This document shows, one piece after another, positions 29,521-38,818 of a DNA stretch of 64,000 nt. How positions within the stretch are numbered: the stretch's first letter is position 1; every line of letters begins with the position of its first letter. Below the pieces are notes generated by a model that was given only the letters and a program-made list of their open reading frames with translations, was not told the origin of the DNA and did no database searches. The DNA is from Micromonospora sp. NBC_00421 (GTDB lineage Bacteria > Actinomycetota > Actinomycetes > Mycobacteriales > Micromonosporaceae): assembly GCF_036017915.1 (NCBI RefSeq), contig NZ_CP107929.1, forward strand, positions 4,840,001-4,904,000, given 5' to 3'. Position numbers and translations under genes: made by a program.

Positions 29521-29526
29521 TATATT
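29521..29526 (+). promoter_or_regulatory. -10 box of accD, leaderless
   Basis: TATATT stands six bases before the GTG of accD, so transcription should begin at the start codon itself. No ribosome binding site is present. Confidence 0.6.
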
Positions 29527-29532
29527 CCCAGG

Positions 29533-31113
29533 GTGACTACCGAGACCGGGACCAACATCCACAGCACCGCGGGCAAGCTGGCGGACCTGGAGCGCCGGGT
29601 CGACGAGGCGGTGCACGCGGGGGCGCGCGGGGTGGAGAAGCAGCACGCGCGGGGCAAGAAGACCGCCCGGGAGCGGATCGGGCTGCTGCTCGACGAGGGC
29701 TCCTTCGTCGAGCTGGACGAGTTCGCCCGGCACCGGTCCGCCAACTTCGGGCTGGACCGCACCCGCCCGTACGGCGACGGGGTGGTCACCGGTTACGGCA
29801 CCGTCGACGGCCGGCAGGTCTGCGTCTTCGCGCAGGACTTCACGGTCTTCGGTGGCTCCCTCGGCGAGGTCTTCGGCGAGAAGATCGTCAAGGTGATGGA
29901 CCTGGCCATGAAGATCGGCTGCCCGGTGGTCGGGATCAACGACTCCGGTGGCGCCCGCATCCAGGAGGGCGTCGCCTCGCTCGGCCTCTACGGCGAGATC
30001 TTCTTCCGAAACGTCCGGGCCAGCGGGGTCATCCCGCAGATCTCCCTGATCATGGGCCCGTGCGCGGGTGGGGCGGTCTACTCCCCGGCGGTCACCGACT
30101 TCACCGTGATGGTCGACCGGACCTCGCACATGTTCATCACCGGCCCGGACGTCATCAGGACCGTCACCGGTGAGGACGTGGCGATGGAGGAGCTGGGCGG
30201 CGCCCGCACCCACAACACCCGCAGCGGCAACGCCCACTACCTGGCCGCCGACGAGGACGACGCGGTCGACTACGTCAAGGCGCTGCTGTCCTACCTGCCG
30301 TCGAACAACCTCGACGAGCCCGTCGTCTTCGACACCCCGGCCGACCTCGACGTCACCGACGCCGACCGGGAGTTGGACACGCTGGTCCCCGACTCGGCCA
30401 ACCAGCCGTACGACATGCACCGGGTCGTCGCGCACGTCCTCGACGACGGGGAGTTCCTGGAGGTCCAGCCGCTCTACGCGCAGAACATGCTGGTCGGCTA
30501 CGGCCGGGTCGAGGGTCGCCCGGTGGGGGTGGTCGCCAACCAGCCGATGCACTTCGCCGGCACCCTGGACATCGCCGCCTCGGAGAAGGCGGCCCGGTTC
30601 GTGCGCACCTGCGACGCGTTCAACATCCCGGTGCTGACCTTCGTGGACGTCCCCGGTTTCCTGCCCGGCACCGGCCAGGAGTGGGACGGCATCATCCGTC
30701 GGGGCGCGAAGCTCATCTACGCGTACGCCGAGGCCACCGTGCCGAAGGTCACCGTGATCACTCGCAAGGCGTACGGCGGGGCGTACGACGTGATGGGTTC
30801 CAAGCACCTCGGTGCCGACCTGAACTTCGCCTGGCCGACGGCGCAGATCGCGGTGATGGGGGCGCAGGGCGCGGTGAACATCCTCTACCGGCAGGAGCTG
30901 GCCGCCGCCGAGGATCCGGCCGCCGTCCGCGCCCAACGGATCGCCGAGTACGAGGACACCCTGGCCAACCCGTACATCGCCGCCGAGCGTGGATACGTCG
31001 ACGCGGTGATCCCGCCGCACGAGACCCGTACCCAGATCGTCCGGGCGCTGCGGATGCTGCGGACCAAGCGGGAGACCCTGCCGCCGAAGAAGCACGGCAA
31101 CATCCCGCTTTAG
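29533..31113 (+). CDS. accD5: Acyl-CoA carboxylase beta subunit (carboxyltransferase)
   Basis: This subunit transfers CO2 from carboxybiotin to acetyl- or propionyl-CoA. The 526-residue length and motifs match AccD5/Pcc[65 protein letters not shown], then [14 protein letters not shown] and the ending [10 protein letters not shown]. It works with accA (46 kb) and accE (38.8 kb), the order known as birA-accD5-accE5-maf-accA3 in M. tuberculosis. Here about 7.7 kb of unrelated genes separate accD from accE. Confidence 0.95.
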   Translation: MTTETGTNIHSTAGKLADLERRVDEAVHAGARGVEKQHARGKKTARERIGLLLDEGSFVELDEFARHRSANFGLDRTRPYGDGVVTGYGTVDGRQVCVFAQDFTVFGGSLGEVFGEKIVKVMDLAMKIGCPVVGINDSGGARIQEGVASLGLYGEIFFRNVRASGVIPQISLIMGPCAGGAVYSPAVTDFTVMVDRTSHMFITGPDVIRTVTGEDVAMEELGGARTHNTRSGNAHYLAADEDDAVDYVKALLSYLPSNNLDEPVVFDTPADLDVTDADRELDTLVPDSANQPYDMHRVVAHVLDDGEFLEVQPLYAQNMLVGYGRVEGRPVGVVANQPMHFAGTLDIAASEKAARFVRTCDAFNIPVLTFVDVPGFLPGTGQEWDGIIRRGAKLIYAYAEATVPKVTVITRKAYGGAYDVMGSKHLGADLNFAWPTAQIAVMGAQGAVNILYRQELAAAEDPAAVRAQRIAEYEDTLANPYIAAERGYVDAVIPPHETRTQIVRALRMLRTKRETLPPKKHGNIPL

Positions 31114-31184
31114 CCGGCCGCCCCGGCCGCCGGCGGCCCGCCCGGCGCGGACAGGTCAGCAGAGCGGGGGGCCACGCGGGCCGG

Positions 31185-32105
31185 TCAGCAGGGCGGGTCG
31201 GCGGCCGGGCAGAGCCGTCTCGCGGCCACCTCACCCAGGTCGATCAGGTCGGCGTAGTTTATCCCGGGTCCGGTGCCGTCGACCCGGTCGGCGACCGTGT
31301 CCGGGGCGGGCACGACCACGGTGACCAGGTCACCGACCCGGACCACCAGGGTGGTCTCGACGGTGGGGGGCCCGCCGACCGGCTCCCCGTCGGTCTGCGT
31401 CCGGGGTTGCAGCGCCACGTGCCGCAGCAGCACCGACTGGTCACCGGCGAAGTCCCGCACCGACGGCTCCCACCGGTGCTCCTGCTCCGTGCGGACCGGC
31501 TGCCGGCCGGTCGTCAGGGTGGACGCGGTAAGAGTCCAGTCCGGACACGCGTTGAGCAGCCGGTCGATCTCGCCGAAGAGCCACCGGCCCCGGGTCAGCT
31601 CGATCCGGTAGACGTCCTGGGTCAGCACCGGCCCGGCCGAGGCGTCGGCCCGGTACGACGGCCGGAGCAGGGTCTGCGAGCGGGAGGCACGCGACACCGG
31701 CAGTTGGGCGGCGACCTCGCGTTCCCGCCCGCACGATTCGAGCAGCGGGTCGACCCGGACGGTCTCGCCCAGCCCGGTCTCGCCGAGCCGTACCCCGGTC
31801 TTCGTGGGCAGTTCGGCGGGGGTGAGCAGCGCGTCGAGGGGGATCTCCACCCGGGACGGGGCCGGGGCTCCGGCGACCGGTGCCGAGGCCGCGACCGGGG
31901 CGGCCGGCGTCGACGACGGCACGGTGGCCCGCTCCCGCACCGCCCCGGCGGAGCCGGCGAGTACGACGAGCACCGTCACCGCCGACAGCGTCGCCGTACG
32001 ACGGCTGCGGCGGCGGGCGCGGGCGCGGATCTCCGCCGGCTCGGGCCAGCCGACCTCGCGGAGATCCCGGTGCAGCCGCTCGACGAAGTACAGATCCTCA
32101 CCCAT
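31185..32105 (-). CDS. Membrane-anchored partner of an ECF sigma factor
   Basis: The 306-residue protein starts inside the sigma gene's stop codon (ATGA), so the two are coupled. It has a cytoplasmic basic N terminus (ERLHRDLREVGWPEP, then RARARRRSRR), one membrane helix (about 37-55), an Ala/Pro/Val linker and an extracytoplasmic domain with two or more Cys, including LLNACPDWTL and a CPAADPPC end. Position suggests an anti-sigma or sensor role, but no zinc-binding anti-sigma motif (HxxxCxxC) is visible, so this is inference from context. Confidence 0.65.
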   Translation of the reverse strand: MGEDLYFVERLHRDLREVGWPEPAEIRARARRRSRRTATLSAVTVLVVLAGSAGAVRERATVPSSTPAAPVAASAPVAGAPAPSRVEIPLDALLTPAELPTKTGVRLGETGLGETVRVDPLLESCGREREVAAQLPVSRASRSQTLLRPSYRADASAGPVLTQDVYRIELTRGRWLFGEIDRLLNACPDWTLTASTLTTGRQPVRTEQEHRWEPSVRDFAGDQSVLLRHVALQPRTQTDGEPVGGPPTVETTLVVRVGDLVTVVVPAPDTVADRVDGTGPGINYADLIDLGEVAARRLCPAADPPC

Positions 32106-32596
32106 CAGACCTCCTCCAGGTCAGAGACGGCGAGCAGTCCGGCGAGCGCAGCGCGCCCCCGGGAGAGCCGCGCCTTCACCGTGCCCACCGGGGCTGCGGT
32201 CTCCCGGGCCACCTCGGCGACGGGCATGCCGACCAGGTAGTAGAGGGCGAGCGCGGTGCGCTGCTCCTCGGGCAGTTGACGCAGGGCGGTGACCACCTCG
32301 AGCGTCTCGGTGCCGGGGCCGGGCACGCTCTCGGTCGCCCCGTGCCGCAGGTAGGCGCGGGCCCGACTGCGCAGGCTGCGCCAGCGGCTGACCGCGATCC
32401 GGGAGGCGACCACCCGTACCCAGGCCTCCGGGTCGTCGTAACCGCTCACCGTCGTCCAGCGCTGCCAGGCCCGGATGTACGCCTCCTGCACGGCGTCCTG
32501 CGCCTCGGCCAGGTTGCCGGTGAGCGCGCAGACGAAGGCGAGCAGCCGTTGCCGGCTGCCCCGATAGAACTCGTCGAACCCGTCGACGTCCGGCAC
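32105..32596 (-). CDS. SigE-family ECF RNA polymerase sigma factor
   Basis: The 163-residue protein has sigma region 2 (FDEFYRGSRQRLLAFVCAL, AEAQDAVQEAYIRAWQRW) and region 4 (LRQLPEEQRTALALYYLVG, VAETAAPVGTVKARLSRGR variants). It matches the actinobacterial SigE-type ECF group. The GTG at 32596 was chosen because GGAGG stands seven bases before it; an ATG at 32635 lacks such a site. It is co-translated with the membrane protein at 31185, its probable regulator. Confidence 0.9.
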   Translation of the reverse strand: MPDVDGFDEFYRGSRQRLLAFVCALTGNLAEAQDAVQEAYIRAWQRWTTVSGYDDPEAWVRVVASRIAVSRWRSLRSRARAYLRHGATESVPGPGTETLEVVTALRQLPEEQRTALALYYLVGMPVAEVARETAAPVGTVKARLSRGRAALAGLLAVSDLEEV

Positions 32597-32667
32597 CCTG
32601 GTACCTCCCCCGTGGCGGTCGCCTGTGACACGCACGCCGCGCCCCGGTGGGTTGCGTGTTCAGCCGG

Positions 32668-33660
32668 TCAATCTGGTCCCTCGACCACGCCGGTCAGCTC
32701 GGCCAGCGGGAACGTGCCGGCGGGAAGCCGGTCCCGGGCCAGCCGCCGCACCGCGACCTGCACTGCGGCGTTGGCCGGCGTGGGCACCCCGAGACGCCGG
32801 CCTAGCTGCACGATCTCCCCGTTGAGGTGGTCGGCCTCGGTGGAGCCGGCCGCCCGGGTCAGGCTCTGCCAGGTCGAGCTGCCGCTGCGCGGCTGACCGT
32901 CGACCGGCCGGGTGCCGACCCGACCGTCCCGCTCGGCCCGCTCCTCGTCGTCGCAGGGGTGCGCGATGCCCGCCGCGGCGAGCACTGTCGCGCCCTCGGC
33001 CCGGACCCGGTCGACCAGCCAGCGGGGGTAGTCCGCCCCGAACAGGGCCTGCACCCCGTTGCCGAGGTTGTTCAGCAGCTTGCCGTACTTCCAGCGCATC
33101 ACGTCGTCCCGGACCGGGGCGACGAAGCCGGCCGCGGTCAGGTCCGCCGACACCGCCGCGTCGACCTTGTCGGCCCCCGCCGGGTAGCGGCCCAGGTGCA
33201 ACACCCCCGGGTACGGGTGACCGCTGGCGATCACCACACCCGGATCGAGATGGGTGGCCGGCAACCAGACGCAGACCGGGTGGACGTCGGCGAACAGACG
33301 CAGCGCGGTCGGCTCGTTCGCCACCCCGTTCTGCGCGGTGAACAGCGGCAGCCGCTGCCCTGCCGTACCGCCACCGGTGACCGGGGCGTCCGCCCAGGCG
33401 TCCAGGGCGGCCCAGGTGTGCTGCGACTTGACGGTCAGCACCAGGACGGTGTCGGCCGGCAGCGGCTCCGGCCCCGGCCCGTCGGCGGCCGGCCCCCGCC
33501 AGGTCACCGCCCGGTCCGGGGTCCGCAGGGTGAGGCCCTGCCGCCGGATCGCGTCCAGGTGCGCCCCGCGCGCCACCAGCGTCACGTCGCGCCCGGCCTC
33601 CCCCAGCAGTACGCCGATGGTGCCGCCGACCGCGCCCGCCCCGATGATCACGTATCGCAT
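32668..33660 (-). CDS. panE: 2-dehydropantoate 2-reductase
   Basis: PanE reduces ketopantoate to pantoate with NADPH in pantothenate/CoA synthesis. The 330-residue protein has the N-terminal dinucleotide motif VIIGAGAVGGTIGVLLGEAG, TVKSQHTWAALDAW, FTAQNGVANE and the catalytic-region KYGKLLNNLGNGVQAL with its conserved Lys. CAGAAT seven bases before the ATG suggests a leaderless transcript. Because the ApbA/PanE family contains diverse ketoacid reductases, the exact substrate remains likely rather than certain. Confidence 0.87.
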   Translation of the reverse strand: MRYVIIGAGAVGGTIGVLLGEAGRDVTLVARGAHLDAIRRQGLTLRTPDRAVTWRGPAADGPGPEPLPADTVLVLTVKSQHTWAALDAWADAPVTGGGTAGQRLPLFTAQNGVANEPTALRLFADVHPVCVWLPATHLDPGVVIASGHPYPGVLHLGRYPAGADKVDAAVSADLTAAGFVAPVRDDVMRWKYGKLLNNLGNGVQALFGADYPRWLVDRVRAEGATVLAAAGIAHPCDDEERAERDGRVGTRPVDGQPRSGSSTWQSLTRAAGSTEADHLNGEIVQLGRRLGVPTPANAAVQVAVRRLARDRLPAGTFPLAELTGVVEGPD

Positions 33661-33699
33661 CCCACCGATTCTGCCCCTACTCGGCGAGGTCGGCGATCC

Positions 33700-33735
33700 G
33701 GTGCCGGTCCGTCCGCCGGTGCCGGTCCGTCCGCC
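33700..33735. repeat. 18-bp tandem duplication
   Basis: GGTGCCGGTCCGTCCGCC is repeated twice without a gap, followed by a partial third copy, upstream of panE and downstream of the M50 peptidase gene. Confidence 0.85.
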
Positions 33736-33807
33736 GGTGCTGCCGGCGGCCCGGCGCGGGATGCCGCTGGTGGTGCGGTCGCCGTGGAGTGGCCCGGGCG
33801 GGCGGCT

Positions 33808-34551
33808 TCAGAGCGGGATGCCGGCCTCGGTGAGCAGGGGGCCGGCCAGCAGCACCGCGCCGACGGCGAGGGCCAGCAGGTTGACCAGCCCGAAGACGAC
33901 CACCCAGAGCAATGCCGGGAAGGGCGTCAGCCGGGCCAACTGGTCGGCGTCGGATTCGGGCATCCGGCCCCGGCTGCGCAGTCGTTGCAACTCGAAGACC
34001 GGCCGGACCCCGCCGAACAGCAGGAACCAGACCGACGTCCAGGCGAACACGGCCTGCACCTGCGGGGTGGCGTACCAGGAGACGACGAGCACCACACCGC
34101 CGGTGACCAGCAGGGAGAGCACCCCGAAGACGTTGCGGACCAGCAGCAGCATGGCCAGCAGCAGGGCCACCGCGACCCAGAGCAGCAGGGTGATCCGGTT
34201 ACCGCCGAGCAGCCAGGCGCCGCCGAGCCCGACCAGCGACGGCGCGACGTACCCGGCGAGCAGGGTGAGGATCATGCCGGGGCCGGTGGGGCGGCCGGCG
34301 CTGAGGGTGAGCCCGGAGGTGTCCGAGTGCAGCCGGATGCCGTGCAGCCGCCGCCCGGTGAGCAGCGCCGCCAGGGCATGGCCGCCCTCGTGCGCGATGG
34401 TCACCGCGTTGCGGGCGATCCGCCAGGACGACCGGACGGCGACGACCACCAGCGCGGCCAGCGCGGTGAGCAGCACCAGCAGGGGCGGCGGGTCGGGTTG
34501 GGCGCTGAACAGCCGGTCCCAGAGGTCGCCCAGCCCGTCGATCGACACCAT
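33808..34551 (-). CDS. M50-family membrane metallopeptidase
   Basis: The 247-residue polytopic protein carries the zinc-binding HEGGH in IAHEGGHALAALL at about residue 54, the HExxH signature of site-2-type proteases, with five or six further hydrophobic segments. A second zinc ligand should lie in a later helix but no classic NxxPxxxxD motif is obvious, so proteolytic activity is likely rather than proven. It probably acts within the membrane. A TAGGCT box lies upstream of the ATG. Confidence 0.8.
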   Translation of the reverse strand: MVSIDGLGDLWDRLFSAQPDPPPLLVLLTALAALVVVAVRSSWRIARNAVTIAHEGGHALAALLTGRRLHGIRLHSDTSGLTLSAGRPTGPGMILTLLAGYVAPSLVGLGGAWLLGGNRITLLLWVAVALLLAMLLLVRNVFGVLSLLVTGGVVLVVSWYATPQVQAVFAWTSVWFLLFGGVRPVFELQRLRSRGRMPESDADQLARLTPFPALLWVVVFGLVNLLALAVGAVLLAGPLLTEAGIPL

Positions 34552-34651
34552 GGCCGGGGAGCCTACCCGGCCGGATCGCGTCGCTCGCCGGTCGTCGCCT
34601 CGTATCGTGTGAGACTGACCGGACGGCGAGCGGAGCGGGAGGTGAGGGCCA

Positions 34652-35197
34652 GTGAGCGCGGCTCCCCTGGAACACCACGTCGGCCTCTGGACCGAGGCCG
34701 ACTACCTCGCCATGGGCGACACCCCCCACCGGATCGAACTGCTCGACGGGAGCCTGATCGTGAGCCCTGCCCCGAGCAAGCGGCACCAGCGGGTGTCTCG
34801 CCTGCTGGCCAACAGCGTCGAGGCCGCAGCGGGTCGACTGCTGGTGTTCGAGGCGGTGAACCTCCGGCTGGGGGTGGACCGGATCGTGATTCCCGACGTG
34901 GTGGTCGCCGACACCGACGACGAGGGCACGGTGGTCGAGGCCGGCGAGGTCGCTCTGGTCTGCGAGATCGTCTCGCCGGGCAACGCCGCCGCCGACCGCC
35001 TGGTCAAGATGCAGCTCTACGCGATCGCCCGCATCCCGTGGTACCTGCTGGTCGAGCAGGACGGTGACGCGTACTCGCTGCGGCTGCACCGGCTCGACGG
35101 CACGCACTACATGGAGGACCAGGTGGCGAAGGCCGGTGAGACGCTGAGCCTCACCGAGCCGTTCCGCTGGCAGCTCGACCCGGCCGCGCTGCGCTGA
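34652..35197 (+). CDS. Uma2-family endonuclease-like protein
   Basis: The 181-residue protein matches the Uma2 family (DUF820, PD-(D/E)XK fold): [21 protein letters not shown] at the start, interrupted after MGDT, then [23 protein letters not shown] with the catalytic Asp, VCEIVSPGN with the Glu, and [10 protein letters not shown]. The motif residues are intact, so it could be a nuclease, but the family's biology in actinobacteria is unclear. GGGAGG precedes the GTG. It stands alone between the M50 and lysozyme genes. Confidence 0.85.
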   Translation: MSAAPLEHHVGLWTEADYLAMGDTPHRIELLDGSLIVSPAPSKRHQRVSRLLANSVEAAAGRLLVFEAVNLRLGVDRIVIPDVVVADTDDEGTVVEAGEVALVCEIVSPGNAAADRLVKMQLYAIARIPWYLLVEQDGDAYSLRLHRLDGTHYMEDQVAKAGETLSLTEPFRWQLDPAALR

Positions 35198-35280
35198 TCC
35201 GACCCGGCCCACCGGCTGACACCGCCTCTGGCCTGCCCTGACCGGTTCGGATCACCCGCGTCGCATTCGACCCTTGTCGA

Positions 35281-35352
35281 TGAAAGTTTCCTTAAGCCCT
35301 CTTGCGATCAAGGGCAGGAATCTCCAAGGATTGGCGTCAATCGATTGGCGTC
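35281..35352 (+). promoter_or_regulatory. Upstream motifs of the GH25 lysozyme gene
   Basis: TGAAAGTTTCCTTAA contains the palindrome GAAAGTTTC (35282-35290). Further down, GATTGGCGTC is repeated directly at 35329 and 35343 (14-base period), just before GGAGG and the start. The region is visibly less GC-rich than the genes, fitting a regulated promoter. Confidence 0.45.
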
Positions 35353-35365
35353 CCTGGAGGAATCC

Positions 35366-36118
35366 ATGACCCGTACCAGATTCTCGTTGCGCCGGCTGTT
35401 CGCCGCCGGTCTCACCGTCGCCGCCACCGCGGCCGCGGCCCTCGTCGCCACGGCCGCGCCCGCGGCCGCCGCCACCACCGCCGGCGTCGACGTCTCCCGC
35501 TACCAGGGCACCATCAACTGGACCAGCGTCCGCAACGCCGGCATCGAGTTCGCCTTCATCAAGGCCACCGAGGGTACGACCTACAAGGATCCGAACTTCA
35601 ACGCCAACTACGTCAATGCCTACAACGCCGGGGTGATCCGCGGGGCGTACCACTTCGCCCGGCCGAACGTCTCCTCAGGCGCCACCCAGGCCGGCTACCT
35701 GGTCAGCAACGGCGGGGCCTGGTCGGCGGACAGCCGTACCCTGCCGGCCGCACTGGACATCGAGGCCAACCCGTACAGCGGCGGCACCTGCTACGGGCTG
35801 TCCACCACCGGGATGCGCAACTGGATCCAGGACTTCCTCAACACCTACCGCTCCCGCACCGGCCGGTACGCGGTCATCTACACCACCACCAGCTGGTGGA
35901 ACCAGTGCACCGGCAGCTGGACCGGCCCGTGGGCCAACCACCCGCTCTGGCTGGCCCGTTGGGCGAGTTCGGCGGGCACCCTGCCCGCCGGTGCCCCGGT
36001 CTGGAGCTTCTGGCAGTACACCAGCACCGGCAGCGTCTCCGGGATCAGCGGGAACGTCGACCGCAACTACTGGAACGGTGACCGCTCCCGGCTGGTCGCG
36101 CTGGCGAACAACACCTGA
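35366..36118 (+). CDS. Secreted GH25 lysozyme (muramidase)
   Basis: The 250-residue protein has a typical secretion signal (Arg-rich start, hydrophobic core, AAPAAAA cleavage area at about residue 34) and a glycosyl hydrolase family 25 catalytic domain. Motifs: GVDVSRYQGTINW, FAFIKATEGTTY, GAYHFARP, LDIEANPY with the catalytic acid region, and FWQYTSTGSVSGI. It hydrolyses the MurNAc-GlcNAc bond of peptidoglycan outside the cell, for wall turnover or against competitors. The ATG at 35366 is preceded by GGAGG; an in-frame ATG 21 bases earlier has no ribosome site. Confidence 0.93.
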   Translation: MTRTRFSLRRLFAAGLTVAATAAAALVATAAPAAAATTAGVDVSRYQGTINWTSVRNAGIEFAFIKATEGTTYKDPNFNANYVNAYNAGVIRGAYHFARPNVSSGATQAGYLVSNGGAWSADSRTLPAALDIEANPYSGGTCYGLSTTGMRNWIQDFLNTYRSRTGRYAVIYTTTSWWNQCTGSWTGPWANHPLWLARWASSAGTLPAGAPVWSFWQYTSTGSVSGISGNVDRNYWNGDRSRLVALANNT

Positions 36119-36137
36119 TCGACGCGGCACACCGGTC

Positions 36138-36192
36138 GGCGGCAGCGGGATCGGTCATCACCGTACGGTCGATGACTGGTCCGGCTGCCGCC
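36138..36192. terminator. Long imperfect terminator hairpin
   Basis: GGCGGCAGC pairs with GCTGCCGCC, and an inner GGATCGGTCATC pairs with GATGACTGGTCC at ten of twelve positions around the palindrome ACCGTACGGT. It lies between the convergent lysozyme gene and the small membrane protein gene. Confidence 0.6.
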
Positions 36193-36225
36193 GTCGTGGT
36201 GGTGCCGACGTGTCGGTCTGCCGAC

Positions 36226-36462
36226 TCAGGCGCTCCTGCGGGTGGTCAACGGCACGCTCACGGCGTCCGTACCGGTCAGCGCGGCCCGCCGGCTCAGCCG
36301 CCAGGCGGCGACACCGGCGGCGGCGACCGTCACGACGACCAGCGAGACCAGCGCGGTCAACGGGGTCACCCCGGCGTTCAGCAGCAACAGGACGACATCG
36401 CCGAGGGCGACGAGCATCCACAGTGCCAGTCGGGGCCGGGCGTCCCTGCGTCGGTAACTCAT
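36226..36462 (-). CDS. Small two-helix membrane protein
   Basis: The 78-residue protein starts at an ATG with AAGGAGGTACCGAG directly upstream, an excellent ribosome site that argues the gene is real. Two hydrophobic segments (about 13-30 and 37-55) are flanked by basic residues (SYRRRDARPR at the start, WRLSRRA after the second). No family was recognised. It lies downstream of the kinase gene in the opposite direction of the lysozyme. Confidence 0.65.
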   Translation of the reverse strand: MSYRRRDARPRLALWMLVALGDVVLLLLNAGVTPLTALVSLVVVTVAAAGVAAWRLSRRAALTGTDAVSVPLTTRRSA

Positions 36463-36552
36463 CTCGGTACCTCCTTCCGTCGTCCCAGGACAGGTACCCC
36501 GAACGACGCAAGGTCATTCGAAACGATTTCACCCCGGACGGGAATCCCCGGA

Positions 36553-38727
36553 TCAGTTCTTCCGGTCCGGCACGAACCGGCTGGTGATCAGGGCGAAGTT
36601 GTCGAGGTTGGCGTTCCAGTCCTTCTCCGCCACCTCCCAGCGCATCCCGTAACCCCGGTTCGTGGCGGTGACGAAACCCCTGTTGCGCACCCGGAGCCGG
36701 GTGTTGTCCCGGGTCTCGTACCAGTCCCAGTCGGCGCAGGTGCGATAGCCGCCGCACGCCTTGATGTCGATGTACTGGTAGTTCTTGACGTAGTTCTTCC
36801 GGGCCGATTCCTTGCTCTTCCAGTCGGCGACCGCGTCCTTGAGCGGGCTGGACGTCCACTGGATGAACAGCTCCCGCACCCCGCCCGGCTCGGTGATGAC
36901 CACCGAGTCGGAGCGGACGCTGCGTCGCCAGCCCTTCGGCACCGGCACGCTGAACGTCGGCCCCTTGTACATCTCCCAGCCCTCCGGCAGCGCGTTCGGA
37001 TCGGCGGAGGGGGTGGCCGACGGGGTCGGGCTGGGCGCGGCGCTTGTCGGTGGCGGGGCCGCCGGAGCCGACGTCGGGGCGGCGGAGGAGGTCGCGGCAC
37101 TTGTCGGGTCGGCCTGCGGGGTGCCGTCCCCCGGGTCGTCGGAGCGGGTCAGCAGCGGGACGACGAGCGCCAGCCCCACCAGCAGCACCGCCACCAGCGC
37201 ACCGATCAGCAGGTTGCGCCGCTTGTGGTCCGGTGGCGTCCCGTCGTACACCGGGACGGACGCCCGGCCGGCGGGGCCGGCGGGCGGACTGACCGGCACG
37301 TCCAGCACGGCGGTGGGGTTGCCCGGCGGGGGTGGGTCGACCCGGCCGGCACCGGCCGCCGGGGTGACCTTGCTGGTCGGCCCGACAACCTTGCTGGTCG
37401 GCCCGGCACCGGCGTCGGCCGGCGCGGCGACCTTGCTGGTCGGCCCGGTGTCGGCAGCAGTCGACGGTACGACGCTGGTGGGCGCGTCGGCCGGCGGGTC
37501 CACCGTGCTGGCAGGTGCGGCATCGGCATCGGCCGGCGGGGTGACCTTCGTGGTGGGTCCGGCGTCCACACCCGCCGGCACCTTCGCGGTGGCGTCCCCA
37601 CTGGCCGTCGACCCGGCAACCGGCGACCCGGTGACGGTGGTCTCCTCCGCCGCCTGGGACGCCGCCGCGCCACTGTCGGTCGCGGCCTTCGCGGCGCTGC
37701 TGCCGGACGTGGCCTTGGCGGCAGCACCGTCTGATGTGGCGTTCGCGGCGGCGGTGCCGGCTGCGGCGGCGGTGCCCGCCGCAGCGGCCCGGTACGGCGG
37801 GGTCCCACCCGCCGGGCGGGGTGCCGGCACCACCGGTGCGCGTGGCTCCCGCGGACCGTTAGGCCCGGGTCGGCGTACCCCGTCGAGCAGTGAGATGCCC
37901 CTGGCGCGCTTGCCAGCGGCCCGACGCAGCATGCGCTCCGCGACCTCGGCGGTGATCCGCTCGGCCGGGTCCTTGCGGAGCAGGCCGGTCAGCACCGGCT
38001 TCAGCGGGCCGGCGTTCCTGGCCGGCGGCAGCGGTTCGGTGGCCAGCGCGGCCAGCGTGCCGATCGCCGACGGCCGGGCGTACGGCGACTTGCCCTCCAC
38101 CGCGGCGTAGAGCGTCGCCCCCAGCGACCAGAGGTCCGCCTCCGGACCGGCGGTGCCGTCCCGGGCCCGCTCCGGCGCGATGTACGCGGGCGAACCGAGC
38201 ACCATGCCCGTCCGGGTGACGTTCGGGTCGCCGGGGATGGTGGCCAGTCCGAAATCGGTCAGCACCACCCGCCCGTCGGTGCCGAGCAGCACGTTGCCCG
38301 GCTTGACGTCCCGGTGCATCACACCCGCCTTGTGGGCGGACTTCAGCGCGCCCAGCACGCCCAGGCCGATCTCCACCGCGCGGGCCGGCGGCACCGGCCC
38401 GTCCTCGGCGAGGGTGTCCTGCAACGACTTCGACGCGACGTACTCCATGACGATCCACGGGTCGCCGTCGGTGCGCAGCACGTCGAAGATGCGGACCACG
38501 TTGACGTGGTTGAGCCGGGCGATGGCCCGCGCCTCACGCAGCGACCGCTCGCGCATCTCGCGGCGCTCGTCGTCGGTCAGACTGGGCGGCGGGACGAGTT
38601 CCTTGATGGCGACGTCCCGGTGCAGGACCTCGTCGCGCGCCTTCCAGACCCGGCCCATGCCACCCTGACCGAGCGGCGAGAGCAGCCGGTACCGGTCAGC
38701 GACGAGTTGGGAAGGCACATCAGACAT
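36553..38727 (-). CDS. Receptor-type Ser/Thr protein kinase (PknB-like)
   Basis: The 724-residue protein has a cytoplasmic kinase domain (about 13-290): GQGGMGRVWKA, Lys42 in VAIKELV, HRDVKPGN with Asp140, DFGLAT, and the activation segment TRTGMVLGSPAYIAPE. A long Ala/Thr/Pro-rich linker (about 300-525) includes repeated GPTSKV or GPTTKV peptides. One membrane helix (NLLIGALVAVLLVGLALV) follows, then a Ser/Pro-rich stalk and an extracellular domain of about 130 residues (GWEMYKGPTFSVPVPKGW) of unknown ligand, without PASTA repeats. TACCGT seven bases before the ATG suggests a leaderless message. It diverges from accE. Confidence 0.93.
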   Translation of the reverse strand: MSDVPSQLVADRYRLLSPLGQGGMGRVWKARDEVLHRDVAIKELVPPPSLTDDERREMRERSLREARAIARLNHVNVVRIFDVLRTDGDPWIVMEYVASKSLQDTLAEDGPVPPARAVEIGLGVLGALKSAHKAGVMHRDVKPGNVLLGTDGRVVLTDFGLATIPGDPNVTRTGMVLGSPAYIAPERARDGTAGPEADLWSLGATLYAAVEGKSPYARPSAIGTLAALATEPLPPARNAGPLKPVLTGLLRKDPAERITAEVAERMLRRAAGKRARGISLLDGVRRPGPNGPREPRAPVVPAPRPAGGTPPYRAAAAGTAAAAGTAAANATSDGAAAKATSGSSAAKAATDSGAAASQAAEETTVTGSPVAGSTASGDATAKVPAGVDAGPTTKVTPPADADAAPASTVDPPADAPTSVVPSTAADTGPTSKVAAPADAGAGPTSKVVGPTSKVTPAAGAGRVDPPPPGNPTAVLDVPVSPPAGPAGRASVPVYDGTPPDHKRRNLLIGALVAVLLVGLALVVPLLTRSDDPGDGTPQADPTSAATSSAAPTSAPAAPPPTSAAPSPTPSATPSADPNALPEGWEMYKGPTFSVPVPKGWRRSVRSDSVVITEPGGVRELFIQWTSSPLKDAVADWKSKESARKNYVKNYQYIDIKACGGYRTCADWDWYETRDNTRLRVRNRGFVTATNRGYGMRWEVAEKDWNANLDNFALITSRFVPDRKN

Positions 38728-38818
38728 CGGTGAGACGGTACCCGGCCCCGCCGACGCGCACACCGCCGGCACGCCACTGTGCGACGTGGGTCAACTTGTC
38801 GACGCGTACCCTGGCGTC

